DNA of 64,000 bases from assembly GCA_900637275.1 (NCBI GenBank), contig LR134362.1, positions 682,001 through 746,000 on the forward strand, in the 5' to 3' direction. Made by a program: the position numbers and the translations under genes. This document shows, one piece after another, positions 1 through 8,438 of this stretch; the stretch's first letter is position 1, and every line of letters starts with the position of its first letter. The notes under the pieces were generated by a model. It searched no databases. It was given only the letters and a program-made list of their open reading frames with translations, and was not told where the DNA came from. Source of the stretch: [Pasteurella] aerogenes. GTDB lineage: Bacteria > Pseudomonadota > Gammaproteobacteria > Enterobacterales > Pasteurellaceae.

Positions 1-341
1 ACCGGAATCCCTTTTGGCATTTGTACAATCGAATATAGGCTGTCAACCCCGCTTAATATTGAGCTTTTCACCGGGACACCCAATACTGGCACAATAGTTT
101 TTGCCGCAATCATTCCTGGTAAATGCGCCGCGCCACCAGCACCAGCAATAATCACTTTGTATCCTTTTTCGACCGCACTTTCGGCAAATTGGAATAATTT
201 ATCCGGCGTACGATGTGCCGATACGATTTCGACGTGATAAGGCAATTGGAGTTGATCTAAAATTGCTGTGGCTTCTTGCATGGTTGCCCAGTCGCTTTTT
301 GATCCCATAACAATGGCAATTTGTGGATGATGGTTTGACAT
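1..341 (-). CDS. purE: 5-(carboxyamino)imidazole ribonucleotide mutase, partial (3' end outside window)
   Basis: PurE moves the carboxyl group of N5-CAIR to give CAIR in de novo purine synthesis. Only the first 113 codons are in the window; the C-terminus lies beyond the left edge. The translation starts MSNHHPQIAIVMGSKSDW and carries the PurE signatures GSKSDW, SAHRTPDK and the glycine-rich AGAGGAAHLPGM, which shape the substrate site. The ATG (341-339) follows an AGGA about 9 bases upstream. A PurR-like operator overlaps the -35 of a good promoter further upstream (373-411). In relatives purK usually follows purE, but this cannot be seen here. Confidence 0.93.
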   Translation of the reverse strand, partial: MSNHHPQIAIVMGSKSDWATMQEATAILDQLQLPYHVEIVSAHRTPDKLFQFAESAVEKGYKVIIAGAGGAAHLPGMIAAKTIVPVLGVPVKSSILSGVDSLYSIVQMPKGIP

Positions 342-372
342 AATATCGCTTCCTGTTAATAACAAAGTGTGT

Positions 373-411
373 AGAGTAGCGTATTTTGCTTTTTTTCGCA
401 AACGATTGCTT
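373..411 (-). promoter_or_regulatory. purE promoter with PurR-like operator
   Basis: Bases 396-411 read TCGCAAACGATTGCTT on the plus strand, matching 13 of 16 positions of the PurR consensus ACGCAAACGTTTGCGT. On the minus strand, TTGCGA (401-396) and TACTCT (378-373) are separated by exactly 17 bases and would serve as -35 and -10 for purE. The operator covers the -35, the expected arrangement for PurR repression. Promoter activity is inferred. Confidence 0.7.
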
Positions 412-452
412 TTGGTTTTAAGTGAGATTATTTTCTTTTCATGATGCAGAAA

Positions 453-468
453 TATGAAATAGATCACA
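453..468 (+). promoter_or_regulatory. CRP-like site upstream of ansB
   Basis: TATGAAATAGATCACA matches 13 of 16 positions of the CRP consensus core TGTGATCTAGATCACA, with a perfect right half. It is centred about 94 bases before the ansB start codon. A GATAAT hexamer at 508-513 could be a -10, which would put the site near -60. A half-matching FNR-like sequence (TTGAT at 494-498) lies between. The E. coli ansB gene is controlled by CRP and FNR, so CRP control is plausible. Confidence 0.55.
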
Positions 469-554
469 AATATGGAAAATTACATTTTACTCATTGATTT
501 TTATGGTGATAATAGCCTTGGCCTTAGCCATGATAATAATAAAGGAGTCATTTT

Positions 555-1604
555 ATGAAATTAAAAAAATTATCCGCATTCATGCTTTTAGGGTTGGGCA
601 TTTCAAGCGCTTGTGCGGCTGAATTACCGAATATTACTATTTTAGCCACCGGCGGTACTATTGCCGGGAGCGGAAAAAGTTCGGTGAGTTCGGAATATCA
701 AGCCGGTCAGTTAACGATTGATACGTTAATTGAGGCAGTTCCCGAGATGAAAACCATTGCCAATATTAAAGGCGAGCAAATTGTAAAAATCGGTTCGCAA
801 GATATGAGTGACGAGGTGTGGCTAAAATTAGCGAAAGCCATTAACAGTCAATGTAAAAATACCGATGGTTTTGTGATTACCCATGGCACGGATACGATGG
901 AGGAAACAGCGTATTTCTTGGATATGACGGTAAAATGCGAAAAACCGGTAGTTTTAGTCGGGGCAATGCGTCCGGCAACCGAGAAAAGCGCGGATGGTCC
1001 ATTAAACCTTTATAATGCAGTTGTGGTGGCAGCGGACAAAGATTCGGCTGGGCGCGGGGTATTAGTTGCAATGAATGATACGGTGTTAGGTGCGCGCGAT
1101 GTGACCAAAACCAGTACTACCGCGGTGCAAACCTTTAGTTCGCCAAATTTTGGCGCTTTAGGTTATATCCATAACAGCAAAGTAGATTATGAACGCGCTC
1201 CGGAAAGTAAACATACGGTAAATACGCCATTTAATGTGGATGAGTTAACCAAATTGCCAAAAGTTGGGATCGTTTATGCGTATTCCAATATGCCAACAGA
1301 ACCGTTGAAAGCCTTGTTAGATGCTGGATATAAAGGTATTGTTGCTGCGGGCGTGGGTAATGGTAATGTCAATGCCGCCAATTTAGCGTTACTTGAACAA
1401 GCCGCGAAAGATGGGGTAGCAGTAGTGCGTTCTTCTCGTGTTCCAACTGGATATACCACGCGAGATGCCGAAGTGGATGACAGTAAATACGGTTTTAGCG
1501 CATCCGGTACCTTAAACCCACAAAAAGCGCGCGTTTTATTGCAATTAGCTTTAACTAAAACCCAAGATCCGAAACAAATTCAACAGTATTTTGAGGATTT
1601 TTAA
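555..1604 (+). CDS. ansB: L-asparaginase II, periplasmic
   Basis: Hydrolyses asparagine to aspartate and ammonia, in the periplasm for type II enzymes. The 349 residues start with a classic signal peptide (basic MKLKK, hydrophobic stretch, Ala-rich cleavage region near residues 20-22). Both asparaginase signatures are present: ATGGTIAG with the nucleophilic Thr near residue 34, and HGTDTMEET with the second catalytic Thr-Asp pair near residue 110. Length matches E. coli AnsB (348). The AAGGAG ribosome site at 542-547 sets the start. A CRP-like site lies upstream and a hairpin made of paired uptake sequences ends the unit. It stands alone as a single-gene unit. Confidence 0.95.
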   Translation: MKLKKLSAFMLLGLGISSACAAELPNITILATGGTIAGSGKSSVSSEYQAGQLTIDTLIEAVPEMKTIANIKGEQIVKIGSQDMSDEVWLKLAKAINSQCKNTDGFVITHGTDTMEETAYFLDMTVKCEKPVVLVGAMRPATEKSADGPLNLYNAVVVAADKDSAGRGVLVAMNDTVLGARDVTKTSTTAVQTFSSPNFGALGYIHNSKVDYERAPESKHTVNTPFNVDELTKLPKVGIVYAYSNMPTEPLKALLDAGYKGIVAAGVGNGNVNAANLALLEQAAKDGVAVVRSSRVPTGYTTRDAEVDDSKYGFSASGTLNPQKARVLLQLALTKTQDPKQIQQYFEDF

Positions 1605-1623
1605 TTTTATTGCGTCATGCCTT

Positions 1624-1652
1624 AAAAGTGCGGTAAAAATGACCGCACTTTT
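1624..1652 (+). terminator. Terminator after ansB made of paired uptake sequences
   Basis: AAAAGTGCGGT at 1624-1634 and its complement at 1642-1652 form an 11-bp stem with a 7-base loop, ending in four T. Inverted uptake-sequence pairs commonly serve as terminators in Pasteurellaceae. Confidence 0.75.
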
Positions 1653-1773
1653 GGCTTATTATGTCAGTCATTCTAAAATGAAGAAATCCTGTCAGCGAAG
1701 AAAACCTTCTTGCAAGTTCGCAGTAAAAATCATATCCTAAGCACAAATTTAGCATGACATTTTAGGTTGTTTT

Positions 1774-4383
1774 ATGCCCACTAAAGCGAAATATAGAAAA
1801 GACTATAAGAAACCGGATTTTACGGTAACTGATCTCTCCCTTGATTTTCAACTTGATCCTCAAAAAACGGTTGTGACAGCTCAAAGTCAGTTCCAACGTG
1901 TCAACCCGGAAAGTTCGATGTTGCGCCTTGATGGACATGGTTTTCAGTTTGCTTCAATTTTATTAAATGGCGAAAAATTCACAAATTATCAACAAGATAG
2001 TGAAAGTTTGACGTTAGATTTAAGCGGTGTTGAGGCAGATAGTTTTACGTTAGAAATTGTCACTTATTTGGTTCCAGCAGAAAATACCTCGTTGCAAGGG
2101 TTGTACCAGTCCGGTGATGGCATCTGCACGCAATGTGAAGCGGAAGGTTTTCGTCAGATTACTTATATGTTGGATCGCCCGGATGTATTGGCGCGTTATA
2201 CTACCAAAATTACCGCCGATAAAAGCAAATATCCGTATTTACTTTCCAACGGTAATCGCGTGGCGAGTGGTGATTTGGAGGATGGTCGCCATTGGGTTCA
2301 ATGGCAAGATCCATTCCCTAAACCGAGTTATTTATTTGCGTTAGTGGCCGGCGATTTTGATTTATTGCAAGACAAGTTTGTGACCAAAAGTGGACGGGAA
2401 GTATTGCTTGAATTATATGTGGATCGCGGCAATTTAAATCGTGCCGATTGGGCAATGCAAAGCTTGAAAAAAGCCATGAAATGGGACGAAGATCGTTTTG
2501 GTTTAGAATACGATTTGGATATTTATATGATCGTTGCAGTGGATTTTTTCAATATGGGCGCGATGGAAAACAAAGGATTAAATATTTTTAATTCCAAATT
2601 TGTGTTGGCAAATCCGCAAACCGCCACTGATGATGATTATTTAGCAATCGAAAGCGTGATTGCGCATGAATATTTCCATAACTGGACAGGTAATCGCGTC
2701 ACTTGTCGCGATTGGTTCCAATTGAGCTTAAAAGAAGGCTTGACAGTTTTCCGTGATCAAGAATTTTCTTCAGATACCGGATCCCGTGCGGTTAATCGTA
2801 TCAATAATGTGAAATTGTTGAGAACCGTGCAATTTGCGGAAGATGCCGGCCCAATGTCGCATCCGATACGACCGGAAAAAGTAATTGAAATGAATAACTT
2901 TTATACCGTTACTGTGTATGAAAAAGGGGCGGAAGTGATCCGTATGTTGCATACCTTGCTGGGCGAAAAAGGGTTCCAAGCGGGGATGCAGCTTTATATC
3001 GCGGAAAATGATGGAAAAGCAGCGACTTGCGAAGATTTTGTGTCCGCGATGGAACGCGCATCCGGCGTGGATTTAGCGCAATTCCGTCGTTGGTATAGTC
3101 AATCAGGTACGCCGGAATTAACGATCACAGACAGTTATGATGAAAAAGCGCATACTTATAAATTATCCGTTTCGCAAATGACGCCGGCAACTGCCGATCA
3201 AATGGATAAAGTGAATTTGCATATTCCGCTCAAAATAGCACTCTATGATGAGCAAGGGATTGAGCAATTGTTACAATACGATGGGCAAGCGGTTTGTGAT
3301 ATTTTAAATGTGACGCAGCAAGAACAAGTATTTGAGTTCCATAATATTTATACCAAACCAGTGCCGGCATTGTTGTGCGATTTTTCGGCGCCGGTAAAAT
3401 TAGATTACGAATATTCCACTAAACAATTATTGGTGTTGTTACAATCGGCAAAAAATGAATTTGTACGTTGGGATGCAGCACAAATGCTATTTAATGCAGA
3501 GTTACGTCGCAATTTGACCAATTATCAGCAAGGCGAGTCGCTTAGCATTTCTGCTGAAATTTTGACCGCACTTTCGACGGTTTTAGAACATTATCAAAGC
3601 AATGTGGCATTGACGACCTTGATTTTAACCTTGCCGAAAGAAACGGAATTTGCTGAATTGTTTAAAACGATCGATCCTGACGGTATTTCGGCGGTACGCC
3701 AATTTATGCTGAAAAGCATTGCGGAACATTTAAAAGAATTATTATTGAAAACTTACAATAAAATTCAGTTAGATGAATATCGTCTTGAGCAATCGGATAT
3801 TGCATTGCGAGGCTTGCGCAATTTATGTTTAAGTTATTTAGCTTATACCCAATTTGGTAATGCTTTGGCGCATAAACATTATACTTATGCCAATAATATG
3901 ACGGATACGTTAGCGGCGTTGGCGGTGGCGACTAAAGCGCAATTGCCTTGTCGCGAAGCCTTGTTGCAAGATTTTGAGCAAAAATGGCAACATGACGGGT
4001 TAGTGATGGATAAATGGTTTGCTTTGCAAGCGACAAGACCAGATGAACACGTATTGCAACAGGTTATCCAATTGATGGATCATCCGAGCTTTAATTTCAA
4101 TAATCCAAACCGTTTGCGCGCGTTAGTCGGCAGTTTTGCCGCGCATAATTTAAAAGCATTCCATGCTATCGATGGTTCCGGTTATCGTTTTTTAACCGAT
4201 ATTTTATTGCGTTTAAACGAAACCAATCCGCAGGTAGCATCGCGCTTAATTGAGCCATTGATTCGTTTTGCCCGTTTTGATGCGCAACGTCAAACCTTGA
4301 TGAAACGAGCGCTTGAACGATTAAGTGAAGTAGAAAATTTATCGCGCGATTTATTTGAAAAAATTGAAAAAGCGCTTCAATAA
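1774..4383 (+). CDS. pepN: Aminopeptidase N (M1 zinc metallopeptidase)
   Basis: Cytoplasmic broad-specificity aminopeptidase that trims N-terminal residues from peptides late in protein turnover. The 869-residue protein matches the E. coli length (870). Visible M1 marks are the exopeptidase motif GAMEN (about residue 262) and the zinc site HEYFH followed 18 residues later by the third ligand in the stretch LKEGLTVFRDQEF. The C-terminal half is the helical domain typical of the bacterial PepN subgroup. The start is preceded only by a weak TAGG. A terminator of paired uptake sequences follows eight bases after the stop. It appears to be transcribed alone between ansB and pyrD. Confidence 0.96.
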   Translation: MPTKAKYRKDYKKPDFTVTDLSLDFQLDPQKTVVTAQSQFQRVNPESSMLRLDGHGFQFASILLNGEKFTNYQQDSESLTLDLSGVEADSFTLEIVTYLVPAENTSLQGLYQSGDGICTQCEAEGFRQITYMLDRPDVLARYTTKITADKSKYPYLLSNGNRVASGDLEDGRHWVQWQDPFPKPSYLFALVAGDFDLLQDKFVTKSGREVLLELYVDRGNLNRADWAMQSLKKAMKWDEDRFGLEYDLDIYMIVAVDFFNMGAMENKGLNIFNSKFVLANPQTATDDDYLAIESVIAHEYFHNWTGNRVTCRDWFQLSLKEGLTVFRDQEFSSDTGSRAVNRINNVKLLRTVQFAEDAGPMSHPIRPEKVIEMNNFYTVTVYEKGAEVIRMLHTLLGEKGFQAGMQLYIAENDGKAATCEDFVSAMERASGVDLAQFRRWYSQSGTPELTITDSYDEKAHTYKLSVSQMTPATADQMDKVNLHIPLKIALYDEQGIEQLLQYDGQAVCDILNVTQQEQVFEFHNIYTKPVPALLCDFSAPVKLDYEYSTKQLLVLLQSAKNEFVRWDAAQMLFNAELRRNLTNYQQGESLSISAEILTALSTVLEHYQSNVALTTLILTLPKETEFAELFKTIDPDGISAVRQFMLKSIAEHLKELLLKTYNKIQLDEYRLEQSDIALRGLRNLCLSYLAYTQFGNALAHKHYTYANNMTDTLAALAVATKAQLPCREALLQDFEQKWQHDGLVMDKWFALQATRPDEHVLQQVIQLMDHPSFNFNNPNRLRALVGSFAAHNLKAFHAIDGSGYRFLTDILLRLNETNPQVASRLIEPLIRFARFDAQRQTLMKRALERLSEVENLSRDLFEKIEKALQ

Positions 4384-4390
4384 AAAAACA

Positions 4391-4420
4391 AAAGTGCGGT
4401 AAAATTTACCGCACTTTTTT
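4391..4420 (+). terminator. Terminator after pepN made of paired uptake sequences
   Basis: AAAGTGCGGTAAA (4391-4403) faces its complement, followed by a run of six T. The near-perfect palindrome is built from two opposed uptake sequences. Confidence 0.8.
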
Positions 4421-4464
4421 GATCTATTATTTTACAGTTAAACTATCCGGAGAGATAAACGAGT

Positions 4465-5484
4465 ATGTATTCTTTAATTCGCAAAGCCCTTTTTTCCCTT
4501 GATGCCGAACAGGCGCACAATTTAACTGTGCAATTATTAAAAATTGCTGGTTATTCCCCATTAAATTCCTTATTGAAAGCAGTGTTAGCTTGCCCGGTTG
4601 GTAGTGGTAAAACCGTGATGGGATTACATTTTAAAAATCCGATTGGACTTGCTGCAGGTGCGGACAAAAACGGAGAAGCTATTGATGGTTTTGGCGCTTT
4701 AGGTTTTGGTTTTATCGAAGTAGGAACGGTCACGCCGTTGGCGCAAGAGGGTAATCCAAAACCACGCCAGTTTCGTCTAATCGAGGCGGAAGGAATTATT
4801 AATCGTAATGGATTTAATAACTTAGGTATTGATTATTTGCTGGAAAACGTGAAAAAGTCCAAATACGATGGGGTATTAGGGATTAATATCGGTAAAAACA
4901 AAGTAACGCCGATTGAGCATGGCAAAGATGATTATCTTTTTTGCCTGAATAAAGCCTATAATTATGCGGATTATATTACGATAAATATTTCCTCGCCAAA
5001 TACGCCGGATTTGCGCCAATTGCAATATGGTGATGCCCTTGATGACTTGTTGCAAAGTATTAAAGCGCGTCAAAATGTATTAGCTGAGCAATATAATAAA
5101 TATGTACCAATCGCAGTGAAAATTGCGCCAGATTTGAATGAAGCGGAAGTGGTACAAATTGCCGATACTCTGTGTCGTCATCATATTGACGGGGTCATTG
5201 CGACTAATACCACGATTTCGCGCGAGACGGTAAACGGGATGAAAAATGCGCAAGAAATCGGTGGTTTAAGTGGCAAACCTTTGCAACACCAAAGCACAAA
5301 AATTATCACACGCTTGGCAAGCGAATTGCAAGGACGTCTGCCGATTATCGGCAGTGGTGGCATTGATTCAGTAGCGCAAGCCGAAGAAAAAATTGCCGCC
5401 GGCGCAGAGTTATTACAGCTGTATTCCGGTTTAATTTATCATGGACCGCAATTAGTTAAAGCCTTAGTCAGTGCGACAAAATAA
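4465..5484 (+). CDS. pyrD: Dihydroorotate dehydrogenase (quinone), class 2
   Basis: Oxidises dihydroorotate to orotate with quinone as acceptor in pyrimidine synthesis; class 2 enzymes sit on the inner membrane. The 339 residues start with the amphipathic N-terminal helix of class 2 (MYSLIRKALFSLDAEQAHN). Also visible are the FMN-barrel motif GLAAGADKNGEAI, NISSPNT carrying the catalytic Ser near residue 175, the motif IATNTT, and GSGGI near the C-terminus for the FMN phosphate. The ATG follows GGAGAG in the intergenic region. The gene converges on the DedA gene and shares a hairpin with it. Confidence 0.95.
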   Translation: MYSLIRKALFSLDAEQAHNLTVQLLKIAGYSPLNSLLKAVLACPVGSGKTVMGLHFKNPIGLAAGADKNGEAIDGFGALGFGFIEVGTVTPLAQEGNPKPRQFRLIEAEGIINRNGFNNLGIDYLLENVKKSKYDGVLGINIGKNKVTPIEHGKDDYLFCLNKAYNYADYITINISSPNTPDLRQLQYGDALDDLLQSIKARQNVLAEQYNKYVPIAVKIAPDLNEAEVVQIADTLCRHHIDGVIATNTTISRETVNGMKNAQEIGGLSGKPLQHQSTKIITRLASELQGRLPIIGSGGIDSVAQAEEKIAAGAELLQLYSGLIYHGPQLVKALVSATK

Positions 5485-5510
5485 AAGCGATATTAATCGC
5501 TTTTATGTTT
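5481..5510. terminator. Hairpin between convergent pyrD and the DedA gene
   Basis: ATAAAAGCGA (5481-5490) and TCGCTTTTAT (5497-5506) form a 10-bp stem with a 6-base loop. It overlaps the last codons of pyrD and is A/T-flanked on both sides, so it could end transcription in either direction. Confidence 0.6.
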
Positions 5511-5528
5511 GGTGTATAAACAAAATAA

Positions 5529-6131
5529 TTATTGCGCTTTGGTCTTTTTACTTTGTTTCCATTTCCAAAAAAGGAAGATGGCTAAAAGTGCTACGAAAAC
5601 ATAAATGACAGTTTGTCCACGTTTAATTTGTTCATGTAGCCAATCTAAATTACTGGCGCCGAAATAACCTAAATAAACCCAAATTGGAACAGAGATGATA
5701 GCGGCGAGAAAATCAATTAAGATAAAACGCGTAAAACTAACGCGACGGGTGATACCGGAAATCATATAAATCGGCGCTCTTAAACCAGGCAAAAACCGAG
5801 CAGAAAATAACACTCGGTTGCCATATTTATCGAATTTTTCGCGGACGGATTTAAGGCGTTTTAAGGTCAGCATTTTACGGATCGGTCTAAAACGTAAAAT
5901 TTTGGTTCCGTAAATTCTGCCAAGCCAGTACATGGTACTATCACCGATTAATACGCCGAACATACTGACCACTAGCATCGTATGGGGATTAGCATACCCT
6001 AATCCGGAAATGACACCACCGGAAACTAATGTAATATCTTCCGGAATAGGCACGCCAAATCCACAAATAACTAAAACAAAAAATACAGCAAAGTAGCCAT
6101 AATCAGTGAAAAAGCCAATTAATGCATCCAT
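5529..6131 (-). CDS. DedA family inner-membrane protein
   Basis: DedA/VTT proteins are polytopic inner-membrane proteins needed for envelope homeostasis; some members recycle undecaprenyl phosphate across the membrane. The 200 residues show an N-terminal hydrophobic region with GFGVPIPED, a middle part with GDSTMYWLGR, the family signature RFLPGLRAPIYMISG near residues 115-130, and two further hydrophobic stretches before a basic tail (KWKQSKKTKAQ). The ATG at 6131 reads MDALIGFFTDYG. Which DedA paralogue it matches is unclear, so no gene symbol is given. It is convergent with pyrD and divergent from rplY. Confidence 0.88.
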   Translation of the reverse strand: MDALIGFFTDYGYFAVFFVLVICGFGVPIPEDITLVSGGVISGLGYANPHTMLVVSMFGVLIGDSTMYWLGRIYGTKILRFRPIRKMLTLKRLKSVREKFDKYGNRVLFSARFLPGLRAPIYMISGITRRVSFTRFILIDFLAAIISVPIWVYLGYFGASNLDWLHEQIKRGQTVIYVFVALLAIFLFWKWKQSKKTKAQ

Positions 6132-6260
6132 TGAAAACCCACTTATTTAAATCAACAACCTAAAATCATTACTATTATATTCCGTTCTATTTTAGCTTGT
6201 TTTGCATGGAAAAGGCTATAAAAAATTACCCTTGAAGGGGAATTAAAATCATGGTTTTAT

Positions 6261-6289
6261 TTGATTTACTTCGATTTATTCAGTATAAT
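6261..6289 (+). promoter_or_regulatory. rplY promoter
   Basis: TTGATT (6261-6266) and a perfect TATAAT (6284-6289) are 17 bases apart. This is one of the best sigma-70 promoter matches in the window. Initiation near 6296 would give a leader of about 85 bases before the rplY ATG. Confidence 0.8.
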
Positions 6290-6326
6290 CCGCGCACTCA
6301 AAGAATTCTTTGAGCGAAATTTGGGA

Positions 6327-6354
6327 AATCGCTGGGTCGCCTGCGATTTTTTTA
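6327..6354 (+). promoter_or_regulatory. Attenuator-like hairpin in the rplY leader
   Basis: AAATCGC (6327-6333) pairs with GCGATTT (6344-6350). Inside, GG (6335-6336) pairs with CC (6341-6342) around a GTCG loop, with one T-T mismatch. A run of seven T (6348-6354) follows. This is a textbook intrinsic-terminator shape, but it sits between the promoter and the start codon of rplY, about 27 bases before the ATG. E. coli L25 is known to regulate its own mRNA leader; premature termination here is inferred. Confidence 0.6.
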
Positions 6355-6381
6355 TTCATTTTTTATTAAGAGAACAGTAAA

Positions 6382-6669
6382 ATGGCATTTAAATTTAACG
6401 CTGAAGTTCGTTCTGCGCAAGGTAAGGGTGCGAGCCGCCGCCTGCGTCATAACGGTCAAATTCCTGCTATCGTTTACGGTGGTAGCGAAGCACCGGTTTC
6501 TATCGTTTTAAATCACGATGAACTTAACAATGCGCAAGCTAGCGATAGCTTTTATTCTGAAGTGATCACGTTAGTGATCGACGGTAAGGAAGTTGCAGTA
6601 AAAGTTCAAGCAATGCAACGTCACCCGTTCAAACCAAAATTGGTTCATATTGACTTCAAACGCGCTTAA
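6382..6669 (+). CDS. rplY: 50S ribosomal protein L25
   Basis: L25 binds loop E of 5S rRNA in the large subunit. The 95-residue short form (without the CTC C-terminal domain) matches the gammaproteobacterial type. It starts MAFKFNAEVRSAQGKGASRR, with the RNA-binding segment and the sequence GQIPAIVYGG, and ends in HIDFKRA. A strong promoter and a terminator-like hairpin lie in the leader, and a perfect 13-bp stem terminator follows the gene. It is a single-gene unit. Confidence 0.96.
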   Translation: MAFKFNAEVRSAQGKGASRRLRHNGQIPAIVYGGSEAPVSIVLNHDELNNAQASDSFYSEVITLVIDGKEVAVKVQAMQRHPFKPKLVHIDFKRA

Positions 6670-6777
6670 TCCTTTATTTATACAGGATTAGAGACAAAAT
6701 GTTCCGAAATGATTACTTGATTTGTGGCAAATAAATTAAGATTTTATAAAATAATTTCGGCGCATATTGAGAATAAG

Positions 6778-6816
6778 AAATAAGCTATTTGAATAAGTAA
6801 AATAGCTTATTTTTTT
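6778..6816 (+). terminator. Strong terminator after rplY
   Basis: AAATAAGCTATTT (6778-6790) and its exact complement (6800-6812) form a 13-bp stem with a 9-base loop, followed by further T to 6816. Confidence 0.85.
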
Positions 6817-7088
6817 CTTTATTTTTAGCCAGTATTGCATCGGCTGCTTGTACTTGAATACACGTATTTGCATCTTGCTAACCCTATCCGCTAGCCTAGG
6901 ATAGGCTTTTATCATATTTTTAAAATGTCCTTCTAAACGTCTATTTTTTTAGTTTTATTCTCTATTTATTGGTTTAGCCTGCTAGGTTTAATTGTAATCA
7001 CTATCAATAATGACTTTTGAATTTATCAATGATGCTTATATTTCAAATGAAGTAGGTTCGTTTTAGGGGGAAAAGTGCGGTAAAATAT

Positions 7089-7540
7089 TTGTCTGTTTTT
7101 AGTGGTTTGAGCATAATAAAACAGAATACTCGTTTTTATATTTCTTTGCTTTATATCGGTGTTATTGCTGGATTAGTCGGGACGACGTTAACTTATTGTT
7201 TGCATTATATTCAACTATTGCTTTTGGTTATGTCATTTATGGCGAAGAAATGTCACCCCCGTGAGGGTATTATGGTACCTTTGATTATGCTTTAACGATA
7301 GGCTGGATGCGGTTATTCTCTCATTTATCTTCATAGGGTGCCACTATAGTAGGAGCTTGTATATTTTTAGGAATCATGTAAAAAATATCCATGACGTTCG
7401 AGGGCTTTTTGCTAGAACTTACGCGTAGTAACGCTGAAACTTTAATCGTACTAACTTTAGCAATGGCGTCACGATTGCAATGATAGATGGTAGGTGAAAA
7501 TAAAACAAATAATGAGCATAAAAAAAGAGTGGTCATAACT
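7089..7540 (+). pseudogene. Decayed ClC-family chloride channel/antiporter gene
   Basis: This stretch between rplY and truA holds remnants of a voltage-gated chloride channel (ClC) type gene in shifting frames. Near 7140-7210 one frame reads GVIAGLVGTTLTYCLHYIQ, like the first membrane helix of the family, and another then reads IAFGYVIYGEEMS. Near 7338-7483 the frames give GATIVGACIFLGIM, then KISMTFEGFLLELTRSN and ETLIVLTLAMAS, resembling the conserved helices that end the ClC membrane domain. A complete member has more than 400 residues, so most of the middle is gone and frameshifts or stops break the rest. Identification is from remembered family patterns. The flanks (6817-7088) show no further gene, only an uptake sequence at 7073-7081. 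Confidence 0.65.
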
Positions 7541-7562
7541 GCACTTTAATAGTAGGGAAAAA

Positions 7563-8345
7563 ATGAAAATCGCATTAGGAATTGAATATAACGGAAAGCG
7601 CTATTTTGGTTGGCAAAAACAAGAAAATTTGTTGACGGTGCAAGGGGAATTGGAAAAGGCAATTGCGTTTGTGGCAAATGAACCTTGTCAGGTGTTTTGT
7701 GCGGGACGGACGGATTTAGGAGTACACGCCAGCGGGCAGGTGGTACATTTTGAGACCAATGCTGCTCGCCCGGAAAAAGCTTGGTGTTTTGGAGTGAATG
7801 CCAAATTGCCGGATGATATTGCGGTCAGTTGGGCGAAAATAGTAGATGAAAATTTTCATGCGCGATTCAGCGCTACCGCGCGGCGCTATCGTTATATTCT
7901 CTATTGCAATAAATTGCGCTCGGCAATTTTGCCGGAGGGGATTACCCATTGTCATTATGATCTCGATCACCAATTGATGCACCAAGCAGGCCAAGCCTTG
8001 TTGGGGGAAAATGATTTTTCCGCTTTTCGCGCCGCACAATGCCAATCTAATACGCCTTTTCGCAATGTGCATCATCTTCAAGTAACACGTAAAGGGCGCT
8101 ATGTGATTGTAGATATTCAAGCAAATGCGTTTTTACACCATATGGTGCGCAATATTGTCGGAAGCCTCATTGAAATCGGCTGTGGCAATCAACCAGTGGA
8201 TTGGATGGCATGGTTATTAACCAAAAAAGACCGCACTTTAGCCGCACCAACTGCTAAAGCAGAGGGATTATATTTGGTGAATGTGCAATATCCAGCGCAT
8301 TTTCAGCTCCCCGCACACCCACTGGGACCATTGTTTTTAGAATAA
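7563..8345 (+). CDS. truA: tRNA pseudouridine(38-40) synthase
   Basis: Converts uridines 38, 39 and 40 in the anticodon stem-loop of many tRNAs to pseudouridine. The 260-residue protein shows the opening MKIALGIEYNGKRYFGWQ, the catalytic motif CAGRTDLGVHA with the nucleophilic Asp near residue 52, the RRYRYIL segment, and NAFLHHMVRNIVG near residue 190. Length is close to E. coli TruA (270). An AGGG lies 6-9 bases before the ATG. truA is followed at about 90 bases by accD and folC, an order common in gammaproteobacteria. Confidence 0.96.
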   Translation: MKIALGIEYNGKRYFGWQKQENLLTVQGELEKAIAFVANEPCQVFCAGRTDLGVHASGQVVHFETNAARPEKAWCFGVNAKLPDDIAVSWAKIVDENFHARFSATARRYRYILYCNKLRSAILPEGITHCHYDLDHQLMHQAGQALLGENDFSAFRAAQCQSNTPFRNVHHLQVTRKGRYVIVDIQANAFLHHMVRNIVGSLIEIGCGNQPVDWMAWLLTKKDRTLAAPTAKAEGLYLVNVQYPAHFQLPAHPLGPLFLE

Positions 8346-8438
8346 ATGTAAAGGCCATGTCAGACCTTTAGCACTAGCATATTCATTGGTTTTGTGGTCT
8401 AATACGTAGAATTTTCTCATGTATAAAAAAGGGTAAAA

